A DNA stretch of 64,000 bases from Poseidonocella pacifica (GTDB lineage: Bacteria > Pseudomonadota > Alphaproteobacteria > Rhodobacterales > Rhodobacteraceae): positions 124,001-188,000 of the forward strand of contig NZ_FOJU01000001.1 of NCBI RefSeq assembly GCF_900111875.1. The letters run 5' to 3'. This document shows, one piece after another, positions 1 to 9,919 of this stretch; within the stretch, counting starts at the first letter, position 1; each line of letters starts with the position of its first letter. Both the position numbers and the translations under genes were made by a program. The notes under the pieces are model-generated. The model saw nothing but the letters and a program-made list of their open reading frames with translations. It had not been told where the DNA came from and did not search any database.

Positions 1-2793
1 ATAGACCTGATAGCCATCGAGCCGCGCTTTCAGGTCGTGCAACTTGTTCGGGTCGGTCTCCTCGCTCAGGATCGTCGTGCGGTAATAATCCTCGAACGAC
101 GCCTTGATCCCATCAACGTCGTTCATGAAATCCAGCACGAAGGTATCGTGCTTCTGCGGATGCGCCCGGTTCAAGCGCGACAGCGTCTGCACGGCCTTGA
201 TACCGGAAAGCGTCTTGTCCACGTACATCGTGTGCAGCAGCGGCTCGTCGTAGCCGGTCTGGAACTTGTCGGCGACGATAAGGAAACGGTACGGATCCTT
301 CTGGATTGTCTCCTCAATCTTGTTGCTGGGAAAGCCGTTAAGCGATGCCTCGGTGACTTTCTTTCCGCCATATTCATGCTCGCCCGAGAAGGCGACGATT
401 GCCTGATATGGGCTCTTACGTTCCTTCAGATACTCCCCGAATGCGTGGAAATATTGGATAGCGCGATGAATCCCGCTGGTCACGACCATTGCGCGCGCCG
501 CGCCGCCGATCTTGCGGTGGGCCATCACCTGGTCGTGGAAATGATCGACCATGATCTCCGCTTTCTTGCGGATTGCATGATCATGGGACTCGACGTAGCG
601 CCGAAGCTTCTTTTGCGCCCGTTTGCTGTCAAATTGCGGATCATCCTCCACCGTCTTCATCAGGCGGTAGTAGCTTTCAACCGGAGTGTAGTGCTTCAGC
701 ACGTCGAGGATAAAGCCCTCTTCGATGGCTTGTTTCATCGAGTAGTTATGGAAGGGGATGTGCCTGACCTTGCCGCCCTCAGGCACTGCCGTGCCGAAAA
801 CCTCAAGCGTTTTGTTCTTTGGCGTGGCGGTAAAGGCGAAATAGCTCGCGTTCGGCAGGACCTTCTTGGCTTCCATAAGCCGATTGATGGTGTCTTCGAC
901 CGTTTCTTCTTCGTCCTCGGCCCCATTCGCTGCGAGTGCAATGTTCATTTTCGCAGACGTTCGGCCGCCTTGGCTGGAATGCGCCTCGTCGATGATGATG
1001 GCGAAGTTTCGACCGCGATGGCTATCGCCGATCTCGTCCAGGATGAACGGAAATTTCTGTACTGTGGTGATGATGATCTTCTTGCCCTGCTGCAGGAACG
1101 TCCGCAGCTGCTGCGAGCCTTCGGTGACTGCGCCAACGATCGAGGACACTTGAGCGAACTGCTTGATGGTGTCGCGGATCTGCTTGTCGAGCACGCGGCG
1201 GTCGGTGACTACAATGACAGTGTCGAAGGTTGGTTTGCCGCGTGTCTCCAGCCCTATGAGCTGGTGACCGAGCCAAGCGATCGAGTTGCTTTTTCCTGAA
1301 CCCGCTGAATGCTGGATCAGGTACCGCCGTCCGGCACCTGCGGCCTCGGCATCCGCCAGCAGTTTGCGCACAACGTCCAGCTGATGGAAGCGCGGGAAGA
1401 GCTGTTTCGGTTTCTTTTTCTTGCCTCGCTCATCGGTCTCCTCAACCACCTGCGCATAGTTTTCAAGGATGTCGGTGAGGTCCCGCTTGGTCAGAATTTG
1501 CTTCCACAGATAATCGGTCTTCAAACCGTTAGGGTTCGGCGGATTGCCCGCGCCATCGTTCCAGCCCTTGTTGAACGGCAGGAACCAAGAGGCCTTCCCC
1601 TTCAGATGCGTACACATGCGCACCTCGTGGTCGTCGACGGCCCAATGAACGACGCAGCGGCCAAACTGGAACAGCAACTCTTTTGGGTCGCGGTCGCGCT
1701 TGTACTGCTCGACCGCATCCTCGACAGTCTGTTTGGTCAGGCTATTCTTCAACTCGAACGTGGAGATAGGCAGGCCGTTAATGAACACGGCGGCGTCGAG
1801 CGACAGTTTTGTTTCATCCTTGGAATAGTGCAACTGGCGCGTGACGCTGAATATATTGGCCGCGAACAGTTCCTCGGCCTTGGTGTTGCCGGGGGTGGGC
1901 GTGCCGAAGAACAGTTCGACCGAGCCTTGTCCATGCTTCACCCCGTTGCGCAGCACGTCGATCACACCGCGTTTCGCGATTTCACCCTGCAAACGGTGCA
2001 GGAATTGCAGCCGCTTTGGGCCATCCTCACCAATGCCAAGCGCCTCGACCACGTCTGGCTGAGTGGAATTCAGGAAAGCGAACAGCTTCACGACGTCGAT
2101 GGCGTGGTCCCGGTCGAAATCCTTGGAGTCACCCGCAGCATATCCCGCCTCGTCGATCAGCGAGCGGACGATGAGGGTTTCGAGACCCTTTTCACTCGTG
2201 TCAGTGTGCTGCCGCATTCGACGAACTCCTTCAACCTGCGTGCTGGGATCGACCCGAATGAGACCTGCTTCGCTGAGGAACGCCTCAAGCATCGGGTCTT
2301 TTGCCTCGAACCCTTCGATCAGACGTCGCGCCGCGTCGGACGGCATGTCTATTCGAACACGAGAGCTGTTGGCTTGTGTCACCGATGCAATTGTTATTTG
2401 CCCATATGGAACGCCGACATAGGCGGCTACCATTGAGACGAGGCGTTGCCGCTCTTTCTCGTTCATTTCATCGGGGTCACGCGCCACGATCAGATCGACC
2501 AGCATCTTTTGTTCCGCCGTCATCGGCGACGGATCACCACGTGCAATGATGCACGGCGATCGTTTGTATCGTTTGAGGTAGCTCACGCCCCATTTTTCAT
2601 TGTCCGCGCGCTCGTGGCAATTTGCGCAAAGGGCAATCAGGTTTTCGAGCGAATGGTCCTGGGACTTGCTCCATGGGATGACGTGCGCATACTCGAGCGG
2701 CAGCGACGCGCAGCAGACCGCGCAATGATGCCGAGCCTCGAAAAGCACGTCTCGCTTTATTTCTATGGGGATGGCAGGCCTATTCGTCGGCAT
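1..2793 (-). CDS. hsdR: Type I restriction enzyme R subunit with N-terminal HNH domain (HsdR, partial)
   Basis: This reading frame is open from an ATG at 2793 to the left window edge (931 codons), so the C-terminus is missing. Residues about 20-70 form an HNH/McrA-like zinc nuclease domain with Cys24-x2-Cys27, His37, Asn51 and Cys56-x2-Cys59-His60. From about residue 193 it is a normal HsdR: a PD-(D/E)xK nuclease motif (Asp333, Glu347-Leu-Lys349), a Walker A motif HSAGSGKS at 495-502, DEAH at 602-605 and TATP at 655-658. HsdR translocates DNA using ATP and cuts unmethylated DNA together with HsdM and HsdS. I checked that no stop separates the two parts. An internal ATG at 2217 matches the usual HsdR start, so a shorter product is also possible. 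The start overlaps the end of the NADAR-HsdS gene by 14 nt, which suggests translational coupling. Confidence 0.9.
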   Translation of the reverse strand, partial: MPTNRPAIPIEIKRDVLFEARHHCAVCCASLPLEYAHVIPWSKSQDHSLENLIALCANCHERADNEKWGVSYLKRYKRSPCIIARGDPSPMTAEQKMLVDLIVARDPDEMNEKERQRLVSMVAAYVGVPYGQITIASVTQANSSRVRIDMPSDAARRLIEGFEAKDPMLEAFLSEAGLIRVDPSTQVEGVRRMRQHTDTSEKGLETLIVRSLIDEAGYAAGDSKDFDRDHAIDVVKLFAFLNSTQPDVVEALGIGEDGPKRLQFLHRLQGEIAKRGVIDVLRNGVKHGQGSVELFFGTPTPGNTKAEELFAANIFSVTRQLHYSKDETKLSLDAAVFINGLPISTFELKNSLTKQTVEDAVEQYKRDRDPKELLFQFGRCVVHWAVDDHEVRMCTHLKGKASWFLPFNKGWNDGAGNPPNPNGLKTDYLWKQILTKRDLTDILENYAQVVEETDERGKKKKPKQLFPRFHQLDVVRKLLADAEAAGAGRRYLIQHSAGSGKSNSIAWLGHQLIGLETRGKPTFDTVIVVTDRRVLDKQIRDTIKQFAQVSSIVGAVTEGSQQLRTFLQQGKKIIITTVQKFPFILDEIGDSHRGRNFAIIIDEAHSSQGGRTSAKMNIALAANGAEDEEETVEDTINRLMEAKKVLPNASYFAFTATPKNKTLEVFGTAVPEGGKVRHIPFHNYSMKQAIEEGFILDVLKHYTPVESYYRLMKTVEDDPQFDSKRAQKKLRRYVESHDHAIRKKAEIMVDHFHDQVMAHRKIGGAARAMVVTSGIHRAIQYFHAFGEYLKERKSPYQAIVAFSGEHEYGGKKVTEASLNGFPSNKIEETIQKDPYRFLIVADKFQTGYDEPLLHTMYVDKTLSGIKAVQTLSRLNRAHPQKHDTFVLDFMNDVDGIKASFEDYYRTTILSEETDPNKLHDLKARLDGYQVY

Positions 2794-4909
2794 CGGCCCT
2801 CACCATCACCTCGGGGTCGTCGCCCTCCAGGTCTTCCAGCGTGTCGTCCTCGTCTGCGATAGGCTCGTTCGCAAGCGCGGCGATCTCGATGTGGCGCACG
2901 TCCAGCTTCCCGGTAACGACATCGGCCACAAGCCGCTCGCGGTATTCCTGAATAAACCCGATCTCGCGTGCAGCCCGTTCGGCCGTTTCATCCAACGGGG
3001 TGCATTCCCGGGTCACATGCTCGAGGATGGCAATCTGCTCGTTCTCTGGCGGGATTGGGATGGGTATGGCTTTCATGAAACTCTGCGTGAGCTTGTCTCG
3101 CGTGGCGCCGCCGACGTAGTTCGTATAGTCCACGCAATTGAGAGCGTGCACAATAAACTCGGGTCGATTGCCGGGCTTTGGTCGCAGGACGTGAATGTGA
3201 TTGTTGGGCCAGACCTTGCCTTGCGAGAAGAATGCCACTGGCTTGTTACGGTCGAAGAACGGTGCTCCGTCTTCGCCGAGCAGGATCAGGTCCTCATCGA
3301 GCAAGAAATCGTTTAGATGATCGATGATTTGGTTCGCGCCCCAATAAGGGATATTACCGAGCATCTTTTCACGGGCAGACGCTTCGAGCGGTACCCGCTT
3401 GCCGTCTAGACAGGTGGAGAGGTGCCGCAACGGGGTTATCACCCACTTCTCGGGGATTTCCGGCATCCAAGCGATACCGGTTGGCTTCATTGCAGCATCC
3501 GGGTTCAGGCCGCGCGTGACGGCCCCGTTGATGATCGCCTGCTTCTGCTCGTTCAACAACCCGATCAGCCGCCGTTTGTTGCGGATTAGACGGCGGACGC
3601 GCAGGTCGTAGCTATGTATAAATTCCACTATCCTCCGCTGTTCATCCTCAGGCGGCTGAGGCATCGGAATGGTACCGAAGCGGTCCGAATAAAGCCGCAG
3701 GAAACCCGACATGCCGGTCCCAAGCCCTTTGGATTCCTGACGAAATTTAGCCCGGTAAATGTTTGTTTTGAACAGGTTGACGAAGTAATCGGGTTCAATT
3801 GGTTGCAAGAGGCGGAAGACCGCATAGTCAGGGCTTACAAGACCGTCCTCACGCGCAACGGCAAACATGCCATTCGATGCCTGCATTCGGTTTAGGACCA
3901 TTTGTCCGGCTTGGACCCGCTTGTAACCCTTCAAATCCTCTGGCGTCACTGGCTTGGTCGAGACCTTGTTGTGCGGGATCAACCCGTGTGCCTGGCGCAT
4001 CGAAAGCAATGTTTCGGTGCCCGTATCCGTTCGTTCATCAACTTCGCGAAAAAGGTATTTGCTCCTCACAACCTTCCAGTGTTCTGGAGCGGCTCCGAGC
4101 CAATCATGAGCACTGTCGCGATAACCCGAGTATGGTTTTGGGCCAATGGTATTCTCCGCCTCGGCGGCGCGATCAGTTTTAATGTCCATTTGGCCCTTGT
4201 CGATCATTGGTTGGTCAAAAAGTGAGGGTTGCGGCAGGTCGCGCGGTGGTGGTGGAGCAACCGGGCGTTCGTGACGTGCATCAAGCCCAACGGGCCGACG
4301 GCTACCGCCAGCAGCGCAAATCACCTCAATAGGTTGGCGGAACAGAAGAAATTCCGGGATCGACAGCGGTTCGATCTCGTGCAGGCTCTCCGCCTCATCG
4401 CCCTTCAGCTGCTCGCGCAGTTCCATCAGCAGTCGGCCAAGCACGTTCATGCCGACGAGAGTGCCGTCGTCAATCACCTTCGCGCCCCAGAAATCATCCT
4501 TGCGGGATTGCTCGACGATGGGCCGGTCCCCGGTCGACAGCAACAGCCTGCCGAACTCATTCCAGTTCTGCGCCAACTTCACCCGCAGGCTCCAGCGCAT
4601 GATCTTCACGCGTACTGCGTCCCAATCCGGCCTCGAATCCTCGCGGAACGGCTTGCTCCGCATTTTCGCCGTCATCGGGCTACGCTCGTCGATGATCGTG
4701 CGCTGCACATCCGGCAAATGCGGAAAGCGGCACGCCTGATAAAGAGCCTCCGACGTTCGGATGCGGACACCGTTCACACGTAGCGGAAAGCCTCCAGCCA
4801 TATTCGACAACCCGCCAAACCGCTCCTTCGTCTTGAGGAAGACGACGCTTGTTTCGCGGTCATATGTTCGGAACTGATTATTCCGGGACGCTTCAGAAGT
4901 CGAAGTCAT
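2780..4909 (-). CDS. hsdS: NADAR domain fused to type I restriction specificity subunit (HsdS)
   Basis: This 709-aa protein has two parts. Residues 1-175 are a NADAR domain (YbiA-like): GGLSNMAGGF near 32-41, SEALYQACRF at 53-62, and the diagnostic LLLSTGDRPIVEQS, DDFWG and GMNVLG segments at 122-158. NADAR proteins are N-glycosidases; family members hydrolyse riboflavin intermediates or remove ADP-ribose from guanine in DNA. A proline-rich linker (about 176-240) leads to an HsdS from about residue 241, with two target-recognition domains, each followed by a helical spacer (IVEFIHSYDLRVRRL and AREIGFIQEYRERLV). HsdS sets the DNA sequence recognised by the HsdM and HsdR complex. It overlaps the upstream gene by 17 nt and hsdR by 14 nt. 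What the NADAR domain does when tethered to a specificity subunit is unknown. Confidence 0.9.
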   Translation of the reverse strand: MTSTSEASRNNQFRTYDRETSVVFLKTKERFGGLSNMAGGFPLRVNGVRIRTSEALYQACRFPHLPDVQRTIIDERSPMTAKMRSKPFREDSRPDWDAVRVKIMRWSLRVKLAQNWNEFGRLLLSTGDRPIVEQSRKDDFWGAKVIDDGTLVGMNVLGRLLMELREQLKGDEAESLHEIEPLSIPEFLLFRQPIEVICAAGGSRRPVGLDARHERPVAPPPPRDLPQPSLFDQPMIDKGQMDIKTDRAAEAENTIGPKPYSGYRDSAHDWLGAAPEHWKVVRSKYLFREVDERTDTGTETLLSMRQAHGLIPHNKVSTKPVTPEDLKGYKRVQAGQMVLNRMQASNGMFAVAREDGLVSPDYAVFRLLQPIEPDYFVNLFKTNIYRAKFRQESKGLGTGMSGFLRLYSDRFGTIPMPQPPEDEQRRIVEFIHSYDLRVRRLIRNKRRLIGLLNEQKQAIINGAVTRGLNPDAAMKPTGIAWMPEIPEKWVITPLRHLSTCLDGKRVPLEASAREKMLGNIPYWGANQIIDHLNDFLLDEDLILLGEDGAPFFDRNKPVAFFSQGKVWPNNHIHVLRPKPGNRPEFIVHALNCVDYTNYVGGATRDKLTQSFMKAIPIPIPPENEQIAILEHVTRECTPLDETAERAAREIGFIQEYRERLVADVVTGKLDVRHIEIAALANEPIADEDDTLEDLEGDDPEVMVRADADE

Positions 4910-5939
4910 CTAAATCGACCTCTTGTTCATATGTGCGCCGTTGCAGCAATGGATACCACTTGCTGAACGGATGATTGCGGTGGGCATCGGGATCGCCCCA
5001 CCACAAGGCGAGGGGCGCGTTGTTGGGACAGTTCCGATAGGTCACGATGGTCGAGCCGAAGCCGACGCCAAAACCACTGAAACCGAGAGGGCGCATGATG
5101 GCTGAGGGGTTCTGGCAAAATCCACGGATACGCACGCCCGCCATGAGAAATTCGCGTTCGAGCAGTTGGCGACCTTCGTCTGATGAGAATATCTCGATTT
5201 CTGGCTTGCCGCCCGGTTGGCGTAGCTCCAAGGGGAAACGTCCTTGTTGCGCCAAATAGGCCGCGAGAGCAGGATCATCTGGGACGGTCGCGGGCCAAAG
5301 AACGTCGGACGAGTTCCGGTATTTCATCCTGTTCTCGAGCCTGATGGCTGCCCAAATGTGAAGCTCAATAGTCTTCCCAGCAGCTTTAGCGGCTTCTTTG
5401 ATCCTGTTCTCGCTTTGCCATTCACCCAATCGATGTGTTCCTATGACAAGAACATGGATAACCGAGTTTGGTGGGGCCGAATTCTGTAGCCATGCGCTGA
5501 GATCAGTTGTGACCCGACCTCCCGAGAAAATTACGTCGTCAAGGTAGATGAATGCGCCACCGGGACGCCCACAGGCATTTATGTCCAAGCCAAGCTGTTC
5601 GTGGAGGGCCTCTCCAAATAATCCCTTAATGTGCTTCTGGCTCTGGCCATTCTGCTGAATATCAAGCAAATGAGCCTGCGACCAGAAGGTCCCCGGGTTG
5701 CCGCTGGTAAGCTCCTTGTGGGAAATAAGAGACGAGAAGAAATCCTTGACGGATGCCCGTGTGATGTACGTCTGCTTTAGAACGTGATCCATCTCGCGGA
5801 GGATCGGAAGTTGCACGTCCGCGCCAAACTGATTGACCCACCGGTCTACATGATCTGGAGTCGGTGCCGGAAGATCACCTTCACGATAATCTGCGGTTGT
5901 TGCAGCTATGGAAGCAAGAAGGTCATTGCGTTCAGTCAT
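4893..5939 (-). CDS. Phosphoribosyltransferase-like protein (PRTase-CE type)
   Basis: This 348-aa protein carries a PRPP-binding-type loop, FIYLDDVIFSGGRV, near residues 130-143: hydrophobic strand, two acidic residues, then a Ser-Gly-Gly turn. This is the hallmark of type I phosphoribosyltransferases. The rest does not match a housekeeping PRTase, and the setting fits the PRTase group found in conflict (defence) islands, often near NADAR proteins. It lies 38 nt after the DUF262 gene and overlaps the NADAR-HsdS gene by 17 nt, so it is part of the restriction operon. Its substrate is unknown. A base-exchange or nucleotide-releasing reaction on DNA or a nucleotide signal is only an inference. 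The C-terminus is rich in Asp (EVDLDDFDF). Confidence 0.7.
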   Translation of the reverse strand: MTERNDLLASIAATTADYREGDLPAPTPDHVDRWVNQFGADVQLPILREMDHVLKQTYITRASVKDFFSSLISHKELTSGNPGTFWSQAHLLDIQQNGQSQKHIKGLFGEALHEQLGLDINACGRPGGAFIYLDDVIFSGGRVTTDLSAWLQNSAPPNSVIHVLVIGTHRLGEWQSENRIKEAAKAAGKTIELHIWAAIRLENRMKYRNSSDVLWPATVPDDPALAAYLAQQGRFPLELRQPGGKPEIEIFSSDEGRQLLEREFLMAGVRIRGFCQNPSAIMRPLGFSGFGVGFGSTIVTYRNCPNNAPLALWWGDPDAHRNHPFSKWYPLLQRRTYEQEVDLDDFDF

Positions 5940-5977
5940 TTGTGGCTCTTTAATATCAAAAATAGAAATTCAGCAGA

Positions 5978-7774
5978 TTATAGACCTTCGAAGTAAGTTT
6001 GTATCTTATGCGCCATCAATCTACGACGTTGCTCGAGAAAATCGTCGAAGGTCGGGATATCGCCGTCTAGCAGAGACACCGGTAGGCAACTCATCTGCAA
6101 ATTTGACCGCATCTCTTCTCCTGTCGTGATCCCGCCGTACTTTTTTAGGCCGCCGTTGCATTGGTCAGCAAGCTCATTGAAATAGACTTTCGGATCGCGG
6201 TCGCCTATTCCAATGTTGATTTCGCTTTGGGCGAGGACGAAATTTGCGATCTGATTGTAGCGACCGCGCGTCAGGCCCTGTCCCTTAAGGTGATTGCGCG
6301 GATAGACGTGATGCACATCGCTTCGGTTTAGAAGAAGATCACGCACGGTTATGTCGCGAGACAAGAAGCCGAGATCACCGAGTTTTGCCTGAGCTGCCTG
6401 ATAGACTAAGAAATAAGGGCTTGAACCTGATGAGGTTTCCATCTCCTGCGGCAGCAGCGTATTCCAGAAGCTCTCAGGCAGTTCGGCGTCGATCACAGCA
6501 TCTGTGTAACTAGCCAAGCCACGAGATTCGATCTGGCGAATATCAAAGTCGAAGGCCGTTTCTGGGCTTCCTGAATAGCGCCCACGAAGTAGCGACATCA
6601 CGTACCAGCGCCGCACAAGTCGCTCTAAGTCGGCAGCGGGCATGCTCTCAGCCCGACCTCGCAAGTAGAGGATATAGGCGAAGTTTATTGCGTTTTGACT
6701 ACGGATTAACCTCGAGGTGACAAAACCAGCCGAACGAAGGATCATTGTCAATCGATCAAAGTGCGTCTTGTTTATAAAGTTCAGAACACCTGTCTTCAGT
6801 CGGGAAAAAGCCTCTTCAGCAACGGCTTCTTCATACTGTTTGGTCTCGAAGTTTCGACCCGAAAGTAAGGCAACGAGGTCTTGGAGTTTTCCGCGTCGGA
6901 ATTCTGATGTGAACGCAACTCTAAGCATGTCTGTGTAAGTGGGATCGTACAGGTCGTCATTGACGTCTTTTAGCCAACGCATCTTTGGTAGGAATTCGGA
7001 TGTGGCGAATGCCTTGTCGCCCTTTTCAATGCGAGGCAAAAATTCAGGCGCGACAGCAAGGTGGCAGAAATAGTCGATAGCCTTGCGGAGCATGTTGCCG
7101 CCATACGTGTCGTTCGCCGCGATTTTCGACATGGCGAAGTCAGCTTGGCTAAGCGATGCACCGGCCGAATTCACTCGGATGAAGATCTCGGTTACCGTCT
7201 CGATATCGAGATCTTCAGCCAGTTCGATGATGCCTACCTGATTGTTTATAACCTTGCGAACCTTCTCCAGCACCAATGAAATCCGGTCCTGATCAGCCTC
7301 CGGATTGCGCGCTGTGTATTCACGCGTGAGCTTGGTCAGGCTGGCGTCAGGCGCAAAAACCGTCGCCAAGTCCGGAATCCAGGAGGCATCTTTCTGGATC
7401 GCCGGGTTCGAGACCTCGAATCGCTCGTCGACTGGGTGGAACGCGATCCGGATCCGTACCGTCTCGTAATCCTTGGTCAGCACTCCCTGGCCGAGTAACG
7501 CGGCCATGAGCGCGGTGACGCGTTGCTGCCCGTCAATCAGAATGCGCTTGCCCGACGAGGTGGAGCCATCCTTCAGTCGGACCGACGGGTTCCGCCATGC
7601 GATCAGATAGCCGACCGGGTAACCCTGATAGAGTGAGTCCAAAAGGTTCCGTACCTTAGTCGCATCCCATACGAAGGGGCGCTGGATCTCCGGGATTGCT
7701 ATCTCGCCGGACTTCACCCAGGTCAGAAGTGTCTCAATCGGATGCGGGGTCACGGAATAGCGCTGGGTGGCCAT
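5978..7774 (-). CDS. DUF262 / HNH nuclease, GmrSD-like
   Basis: This 598-aa protein starts with a DUF262 (ParB/Srx-like NTPase) domain: [11 protein letters not shown] near residue 28 and the key [12 protein letters not shown] motif near 78-89. It ends with a His-Me finger (HNH, DUF1524-like) segment: [11 protein letters not shown] near 501-511, followed by conserved Asn residues. This two-part layout is that of GmrSD/BrxU-type type IV restriction proteins, which cut modified phage DNA with NTP help. The ATG lies 2 nt after the hsdM stop, so the gene is an integral part of the type I operon rather than a neighbour. An enzyme against modified DNA beside one against unmodified DNA would widen protection. 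Confidence 0.85.
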   Translation of the reverse strand: MATQRYSVTPHPIETLLTWVKSGEIAIPEIQRPFVWDATKVRNLLDSLYQGYPVGYLIAWRNPSVRLKDGSTSSGKRILIDGQQRVTALMAALLGQGVLTKDYETVRIRIAFHPVDERFEVSNPAIQKDASWIPDLATVFAPDASLTKLTREYTARNPEADQDRISLVLEKVRKVINNQVGIIELAEDLDIETVTEIFIRVNSAGASLSQADFAMSKIAANDTYGGNMLRKAIDYFCHLAVAPEFLPRIEKGDKAFATSEFLPKMRWLKDVNDDLYDPTYTDMLRVAFTSEFRRGKLQDLVALLSGRNFETKQYEEAVAEEAFSRLKTGVLNFINKTHFDRLTMILRSAGFVTSRLIRSQNAINFAYILYLRGRAESMPAADLERLVRRWYVMSLLRGRYSGSPETAFDFDIRQIESRGLASYTDAVIDAELPESFWNTLLPQEMETSSGSSPYFLVYQAAQAKLGDLGFLSRDITVRDLLLNRSDVHHVYPRNHLKGQGLTRGRYNQIANFVLAQSEINIGIGDRDPKVYFNELADQCNGGLKKYGGITTGEEMRSNLQMSCLPVSLLDGDIPTFDDFLEQRRRLMAHKIQTYFEGL

Positions 7775-7776
7775 GC

Positions 7777-9909
7777 TTAGCGACCTCCCGTCAGCACGTC
7801 TTCAAGCAGCCCTTCGGTTTCCTCTTCAAGCGCCCGGATGTCAGATTCAATCTCCTGGAGTGTCCGCAGAGGCTGCGGTTTGTAGAAGTGCCGCGTAAAA
7901 GATATTTCATAACCGATCACGGTTTTCGACGGTTCTATCCAAGCGTCCGGCGCGTGAGGCAGAACCTCACGTCGGAAAAAAGCCTCGATACCGCCCCTCT
8001 CCAAGAATGGTACCTGCTCGGTATCTCTTAACTCCGTGTCCGGCTCATATTCGACGATTGCTGCTTTGCCACCGATAGTTCGATGGTAACTGCCGTGCAG
8101 CGCGTCGGCTTCGGCATCGGCGCTCTGCTTGATCTTGGTCGCCTTCCTAATAACAGGTTCCGCTTTAGGATCCTTGATGCCAAACCCTGCCATCAGGAGC
8201 TTTTGGCGTTTTGCCGTCATACGGACGCCGTGCTTGCTCGCAACAGCTTCAGCTTCTTCAATGAAGTGGTTAAAATCGTGATGAGGGCCTTCGCCAAGCC
8301 GCTCGGTTACCTCTTCCACAACGCTAATGAGGGGCTCGTCGTCAGCCTCCCTACATGTCTTGGTGAAATGACGCTGCGCGTTGGCCGAAAGTTCGACCTT
8401 CAAGCGCAAGGGCCGCTCGACGGTGACCTTCCAGTAGCCAAATGCATCGTTGGGGAAAATCTTAGACTGCTCGTTTTCCTCGCTGTTGAGAAAGCTATCG
8501 CAAATTCGCTTGATGTCGTCCGGTCCAAGAACGCAGTTCTTCTTGCCAAGGTTCTTGCGCAACGGCTTGAACCAAGTCGTAGCATCGATCAACTGGACCT
8601 TACCCTTACGGCATGGTGCCTTGCGGTTACTGAGCACCCAAATGTATGTTGCGATACCAGTGTTGTAGAAGATGTTCAGCGGCAGCGCGATGATTGACTC
8701 GAGCCAGTCATTTTCAATAACCCAGCGCCGGACATTGCTCTCGCCTGATCCTGCGTCGCCGGTAAACAAAGCCGACCCGTTGTGCACTTCTGCTATGCGG
8801 CTGCCGACTTTGCTGTCTTTCTTCATCTTGCTCAGCATATTGGCCAAGAAAACCATCTGACCGTCGCTGGAACGGGTGATCAGACTAAATTCTGGGTCTC
8901 CGCCATGCTCTATGATGAAGCGAGGGTCGGTGATATCCTTCTTGCCGCCCATCCGGTCAAGATCGGATTTCCAGCTCTTGCCGTATGGTGGGTTCGACAG
9001 CATGAAATCGAATTCCCTCGACGGGAAGGCGTCGGCTGACAGTGTCGAGCCATATTTCATGTTCTCAGCTTCGGCACCTTCACCTTTTAGGATCAAGTCT
9101 GCCTTGCTGATGGCGAAGGTTTCGGGTTGAACTTCCTGTCCGTATAGATGGACCGAAGCTTCTTTGCCGTGCTCTGTAGCCAGCTGGATAAGCTTTTCCT
9201 CTGCCACGGTTAGCATGCCGCCAGTGCCGCACGCGCCGTCATAGACAAGATAAGTTCCGGACTGGATGTCGTCCGCTATTGGTTTGAAAATCAGGTATGC
9301 CATGAGTTCGACGACATCGCGAGGCGTGAAATGCTCGCCGGCTTCCTCGTTGTTCTCTTCGTTGAAGCGTCGGATCAGTTCTTCGAAGATTGTACCCATG
9401 GAATGGTTGTCTAGGCCGGGTAAGCGCTCGCTGTCATCTCGATGAAGAACTGGTCTTGGGCTGAGGTTGACTGACGGGTCGAGAAACTTCTCTATTAGGA
9501 ACCCTAAGATATCTGCGTCTACAAGTGTCGGGATCTGATTACGGAATTTGAACTTTTCTAGAACCTCCTGAACGTTCGGCGAGAAGCCATCAAGGTATGC
9601 TTCGAAATCCGCTTTTAATTGCTGGCGACGGGCCTTTGTTGTCAGATCCCGTAGGCGAAACTGAGAGGTATTGTAGAATGCTTCACCAGACGCCTGACAA
9701 AGCGCGGCATGCTGATTTGCAACGCCTGCTTTATCGAGCTGGGCCTTCATTGCGAGAACGGCGTCTTTAGTCGGCTCCAAGACGGCATCGAGACGACGAA
9801 CAACAGTCATAGGCAGGATGACATCCCGATATTTACCGCGAACATATACATCGCGAAGAACATCGTCGGCGATGTTCCAGATGAAATTGCTGATGTTCAG
9901 ATCACTCAC
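7777..9909 (-). CDS. hsdM: Type I restriction-modification methyltransferase subunit HsdM
   Basis: This is an N6-adenine methyltransferase, about 710 aa. It has an N-terminal HsdM helical domain ([16 protein letters not shown]), the SAM-binding motif [12 protein letters not shown] and the catalytic [10 protein letters not shown] motif. With HsdS it methylates the host recognition site. I chose the GTG at 9909 because VSDLN begins the conserved N-terminus and GAGGG lies at suitable spacing. The frame runs open to 10026, but that extension would overlap the HTH gene and looks noncoding. At about 710 aa it is longer than a typical HsdM of about 500 aa; the extra part is a C-terminal tail of roughly 200 residues. 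Confidence 0.92.
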   Translation of the reverse strand: MSDLNISNFIWNIADDVLRDVYVRGKYRDVILPMTVVRRLDAVLEPTKDAVLAMKAQLDKAGVANQHAALCQASGEAFYNTSQFRLRDLTTKARRQQLKADFEAYLDGFSPNVQEVLEKFKFRNQIPTLVDADILGFLIEKFLDPSVNLSPRPVLHRDDSERLPGLDNHSMGTIFEELIRRFNEENNEEAGEHFTPRDVVELMAYLIFKPIADDIQSGTYLVYDGACGTGGMLTVAEEKLIQLATEHGKEASVHLYGQEVQPETFAISKADLILKGEGAEAENMKYGSTLSADAFPSREFDFMLSNPPYGKSWKSDLDRMGGKKDITDPRFIIEHGGDPEFSLITRSSDGQMVFLANMLSKMKKDSKVGSRIAEVHNGSALFTGDAGSGESNVRRWVIENDWLESIIALPLNIFYNTGIATYIWVLSNRKAPCRKGKVQLIDATTWFKPLRKNLGKKNCVLGPDDIKRICDSFLNSEENEQSKIFPNDAFGYWKVTVERPLRLKVELSANAQRHFTKTCREADDEPLISVVEEVTERLGEGPHHDFNHFIEEAEAVASKHGVRMTAKRQKLLMAGFGIKDPKAEPVIRKATKIKQSADAEADALHGSYHRTIGGKAAIVEYEPDTELRDTEQVPFLERGGIEAFFRREVLPHAPDAWIEPSKTVIGYEISFTRHFYKPQPLRTLQEIESDIRALEEETEGLLEDVLTGGR

Positions 9910-9919
9910 TCTTTTGCCC

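Noticed and set aside
37-2436. Rightward ORFs opposite hsdR
   Set aside because: The minus strand reads as a full HsdR with Walker A, DEAH and TATP motifs; the rightward ORFs are shadows.
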